DNA from: an uncultured Clostridia bacterium | GTDB taxonomy: Bacteria > Bacillota > Clostridia > Christensenellales > Borkfalkiaceae | DNA: 8,138 nucleotides | NCBI GenBank assembly: GCA_947174175.1 | Contig: CAMWHW010000037.1 | Location: 1-8,138, forward strand | Direction: 5' to 3' | Shown here: in pieces, positions 6,563 to 8,138 of the stretch | Layout of the letters: every line of letters starts with the position of its first letter | How positions within the stretch are numbered: position 1 is the stretch's first letter | Notes under the pieces: model-generated | Told to the model about the DNA's origin: nothing | What the model saw: the letters and a program-made list of their open reading frames with translations, nothing else | Databases searched by the model: none | Program-made: the position numbers and the translations under genes

Positions 6563-6614
6563 GAAGTTCCTGCATAAAACGGGTGTTCTCGTGGCTTATA
6601 TAGTGAGGAATGTT

Positions 6615-6654
6615 AAGTCGGGTCTCGGACAGAGAGCCGACTTTTGCTTTTCTT
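6615..6654 (+). terminator. Terminator-like hairpin in the mob-like gene leader (possible attenuator)
   Basis: AAGTCGG (6615-6621) pairs with CCGACTT (6637-6643), with an inner TCTC/GAGA stem (6623-6626 and 6632-6635) across one G-G mismatch and a 5-base loop. A T-rich run, TTGCTTTTCTT, follows. A possible -10 TATAGT at 6599-6604 would start transcription almost at the stem, though no good -35 is seen. Lying between that site and the mob-like gene, it could be an intrinsic terminator for incoming transcription or an attenuator. Confidence 0.5.
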
Positions 6655-6677
6655 CGGGCATCCGTTCCCGAAAACGG
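6653..6677 (+). promoter_or_regulatory. Two mutually exclusive small hairpins just upstream of the mob-like ribosome binding site
   Basis: TTCGGG (6653-6658) pairs perfectly with CCCGAA (6667-6672). Alternatively CCGTT (6662-6666), in the loop of that hairpin, pairs with AACGG (6673-6677). The two share bases and there is no linker for a pseudoknot, so only one can form. The TAAGGAGGTGA ribosome binding site starts about 8 bases downstream. A control role is only inferred. Confidence 0.35.
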
Positions 6678-6698
6678 AAATAAATAAGGAGGTGAAAA

Positions 6699-7553
6699 AT
6701 GAACGTCTACAAATGCTTAAAGCATAGAAATAACAACTATCTGTGGAACAAGCAGGGCATGATGGAATTCTATCAAAACGAGATTAAACCATGGGAAATA
6801 CCGAGAGCCAGGCACGCAACTATTTCTGTGTTGGATCATGCTATGCAGGAATTACATACCGTGGACGACTACCTTTCGGAATGCGAACAGCAATTCGAGG
6901 TAGACTATTTAAAGCTCATGAGCGGCAACAATACTCAGCAGACTTGGGAAGAGGCAAAAGCCAAATTGAACGCACAGTTCAATATACGAAGGCGCAACGT
7001 CGTTCTGGAAGCTCTGCAATTCGGCGGTAACAAAGAGTTCTGGGACGGCTTCCCCAACGAGTACGAATTCGAAAGCTACTTCAAAAAGTGCTACTCATTT
7101 GCCGTGGACAAGATAGGTTATCTCGGCACGGATAAGAACATTATCTGCGCCGTGATAGTAAACGAGCCGAACAGGCACAATTTGTTTGTCTACTACTTGC
7201 CGGTTACGCATAAATGGCAAGCGAAGATTATGAGCAAAGAGAAAAACGAATGGGGCACACGTTTACAGCAGACCGACGAAAACGGCGAACCGCTCTATCT
7301 GGAAAAAGAAGATGCTGATAACCCGCTACTATGTCGCACTGAATTCTGGAAACAGCGCGGCGGATTAACTTCGTTTTCAGATTTGCAAGAAGACTTTTTC
7401 AAAAAGGTTTCCGAAAAGTACGGCGCAATTCGAGGCAAAAGCACTTCGCCTTACAGAAGTACTTGCATCGAACAGAGAAAGCGTTTCGGAAGATATGAAG
7501 ACGATGAATATGACTTCATCCCAGATTTCGACGACTCCCCTTACTACCACTGA
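6699..7553 (+). CDS. Mob/Pre (MobV)-like plasmid recombination/mobilization protein, degenerate catalytic motif
   Basis: A 284-residue protein that I place, with moderate confidence, in the MobV/Pre relaxase-related group of Bacillota mobile elements. The main evidence is residues 148-246: IICAVIVNEPNRHNLFVYYLPVTHKW at 148-173, whose end (VYYLPVTHKW) sits where family members carry an HxDExxPHxH metal site, then LCRTEFWKQRGG (211-222) and TSFSDLQEDFFKKVSEKYG (224-242), the conserved end of the relaxase domain. Only H160 of the histidine cluster is evident, so nicking activity is doubtful. The C-terminus is acidic and Tyr-rich. GGAGGTGA lies six bases before the ATG. It diverges from the defence operon and is followed by a TnpV-family gene; Tn4451-type elements carry both a Mob/Pre protein (TnpZ) and TnpV. 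It may instead be a regulator derived from a relaxase. Confidence 0.6.
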   Translation: MNVYKCLKHRNNNYLWNKQGMMEFYQNEIKPWEIPRARHATISVLDHAMQELHTVDDYLSECEQQFEVDYLKLMSGNNTQQTWEEAKAKLNAQFNIRRRNVVLEALQFGGNKEFWDGFPNEYEFESYFKKCYSFAVDKIGYLGTDKNIICAVIVNEPNRHNLFVYYLPVTHKWQAKIMSKEKNEWGTRLQQTDENGEPLYLEKEDADNPLLCRTEFWKQRGGLTSFSDLQEDFFKKVSEKYGAIRGKSTSPYRSTCIEQRKRFGRYEDDEYDFIPDFDDSPYYH

Positions 7554-7592
7554 AAAAATTTAAAAATTGGGGAATTATTTCGCCGCAGGGCC

Positions 7593-7620
7593 TTGACTTT
7601 TCGAACCGGGTCGCTATAAT
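7593..7620 (+). promoter_or_regulatory. Promoter of the tnpV operon with a palindromic spacer
   Basis: TTGACT (7593-7598), a 16-bp spacer and a perfect TATAAT (7615-7620) form a strong sigma-A-type promoter with a start near 7627. The spacer holds CGAACCGGGTCG (7602-7613), a 12-bp palindrome with one mismatched pair, well placed for a repressor that blocks polymerase. The hexamers are clear; the operator role is inferred. Confidence 0.75.
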
Positions 7621-7656
7621 CGTATTAACATTTTTTACGGGAGGTATTTACATAAG

Positions 7657-7944
7657 ATGATAGACAAAGATTTAAAGCACGTTTACGGAAAGTACGGAAC
7701 GCTGAAACGCAAGTATCTGGAAGACAAGGGGCTCGACTGGACGATAGCCGACCTCCCCTCCTACCTTCACAGCGTGGACAAGCAAGCCGAGGATATGTAC
7801 AACGTACTTTATGCCAAGCTTTCCGCGTCTCCGCAGTATAAGCGGACGGGCGAGTTTATGGAAGACTACCGCAGGCTGACCGCTCTGCAACACGCCATAG
7901 AGCAAGAGATATTAAGCGAAATAATTTATACGGAGGCAGTATGA
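7657..7944 (+). CDS. tnpV: TnpV family transposon-encoded protein
   Basis: A 95-residue protein matching the C-terminal two thirds of TnpV. The pattern is GKYGTLKRKYLEDKGL (11-26), a central helix with YLHSVDKQAEDMYNVLYAKL (36-55) and a final helix EQEILSEIIY (82-91), where family members have KYGRLRRRYL, HLxEIDxxAxEM and EEIVLxELIY. Typical TnpV is about 120 residues; this one lacks the N-terminal segment. In Tn4451-type elements TnpV accompanies the TnpX recombinase and has been proposed to help excision; that role is not proven. GGGAGG lies 12 bases before the ATG, unusually far, but no other start fits. A strong promoter lies just upstream, and the next gene overlaps by ATGA. Confidence 0.78.
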   Translation: MIDKDLKHVYGKYGTLKRKYLEDKGLDWTIADLPSYLHSVDKQAEDMYNVLYAKLSASPQYKRTGEFMEDYRRLTALQHAIEQEILSEIIYTEAV

Positions 7945-8138
7945 AACAACCCAAATCGGAAATCGACAAACGTTACGAGGACAAGCACAAAGAGGAACGC
8001 AAAGCCGCGCACGCGGTTTGGGGCACCTCTATGAAACGCGATGACTTCGAGGAGCTGAACAAGTTCCTCAAAAGTCATCACATACCAAAAGTCCAGCTCA
8101 TTTATGCGGGCTGGGCGGCACTGAAAGAACAATATAAA
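7941..8138 (+). CDS. Small charged mobile-element protein, 3'-truncated by the window edge
   Basis: An ATG at 7941-7943 overlaps the tnpV stop (ATGA), with GGAGG nearby, and opens 66 codons without a stop to the right edge. The protein starts MKQPKSEIDKRYEDKHKEER, is highly charged, then has MKRDDFEELNKFLKSHHIPK (31-50) and VQLIYAGWAALKEQYK. The second half looks like a short helical DNA-binding unit, in the style of the small proteins in Clostridia integrative elements that pair a basic N-terminus with a ribbon-helix-helix-like end, but I cannot name the family. Translational coupling to TnpV suggests a shared role in excision or transfer. The stop is probably just past the edge. Confidence 0.75.
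   Translation, partial: MKQPKSEIDKRYEDKHKEERKAAHAVWGTSMKRDDFEELNKFLKSHHIPKVQLIYAGWAALKEQYK

Larger units (their letters stand above)
6302..6698. other. 397-bp divergent gene-free region: defence-operon leader and promoter, mob-like gene leader
   Basis: From left to right it holds the ribosome binding site of the RNase III-domain gene (about 6306-6315), the right copy of the inverted repeat, a near-perfect palindrome, three spaced CTTCG motifs (6374, 6395, 6413), the minus-strand promoter with phased A-tracts, and then a plus-strand leader with two hairpins and a strong ribosome binding site. A 30-codon plus-strand frame at 6391-6483 has no ribosome binding site and is not called. Base composition rises toward the mob-like gene from about 6565 onward. 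Confidence 0.6.
1717..8138. mobile_element. Probable part of an integrative/mobilizable element carrying the defence operon
   Basis: The sigma-like helix-turn-helix gene on the left and the Mob-like and TnpV-family genes on the right are all typical of Clostridia mobile elements, and they bracket an AT-rich two-gene insert (about 2787-6565). No recombinase, attachment site or terminal repeat is visible, so the left border is a guess and the right end lies outside. The call rests on gene content; the element could also start left of 1717. Confidence 0.5.

Noticed and set aside
6541..6566. AT-rich inverted repeat AAGTTT/AAACTT followed by T as a plus-strand terminator
   Set aside because: No gene precedes it on the plus strand, the stem is only A-T rich, and the position fits an UP element for the minus-strand promoter better.
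1..8138. CRISPR array, tRNA or rRNA genes
   Set aside because: No regularly spaced direct repeats, and no tRNA-like or rRNA-like stretches were seen on either strand.

Overview
The window looks like a piece of a Bacillota genome, most likely an anaerobic gut Clostridium-type bacterium. The genes have strong GGAGG-type ribosome binding sites, there is a clostridial EFR1-type flavodoxin/ferredoxin protein, and there are genes typical of Clostridia mobile elements: a sigma-70 region 4-like helix-turn-helix protein, a Mob/Pre-like protein and a TnpV-family protein. I cannot name the species.

Left part (1-1571, minus strand): a tightly overlapping three-gene operon. In transcription order it encodes an EFR1-type protein with two [4Fe-4S] motifs, a DUF6194 protein, and a YdeI/OmpD-associated protein that runs off the left edge. 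This looks like ordinary chromosomal content. A sigma-like mobile-element gene (1717-2739) is divergent from it and ends at a 12-bp-stem hairpin.

Centre (2787-6534, minus strand): a visibly AT-richer two-gene operon with its own strong promoter (TTGACA, 17 bp, TATTTT with an extended -10), phased A-tracts upstream and a roughly 200-nt leader. The first gene encodes a 779-residue protein whose C-terminal third contains an RNase III catalytic domain with the key acidic residues; its first ~490 residues are unrecognised. The second encodes a prokaryotic viperin (radical SAM, family known to make antiviral ddh-nucleotides) with a C-terminal DUF2325 domain. I read this pair as a candidate undescribed antiphage system. 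Two RNA-level features stand out. The viperin ribosome binding site is the 3' arm of a perfect 8-bp hairpin, overlapped by a 12-codon micro-ORF that ends on the viperin start codon. A ~27-bp inverted repeat also links the operon leader to the intergenic region, and it uses the same arm that hides the viperin ribosome binding site.

Right part (6699-8138, plus strand): a Mob/Pre-like gene behind a structured leader, then a promoter, a TnpV-family gene and an ATGA-overlapping small gene that runs off the right edge. Mob/Pre and TnpV homologues are both carried by Tn4451-type mobilizable elements. The simplest reading is that the viperin/RNase III pair is defence cargo in an integrative or mobilizable element; no element ends or recombinase are visible here. 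The only gene-free stretch over 300 bases is 6302-6698, which holds the leader and promoter of the defence operon and the leader of the mob-like gene.
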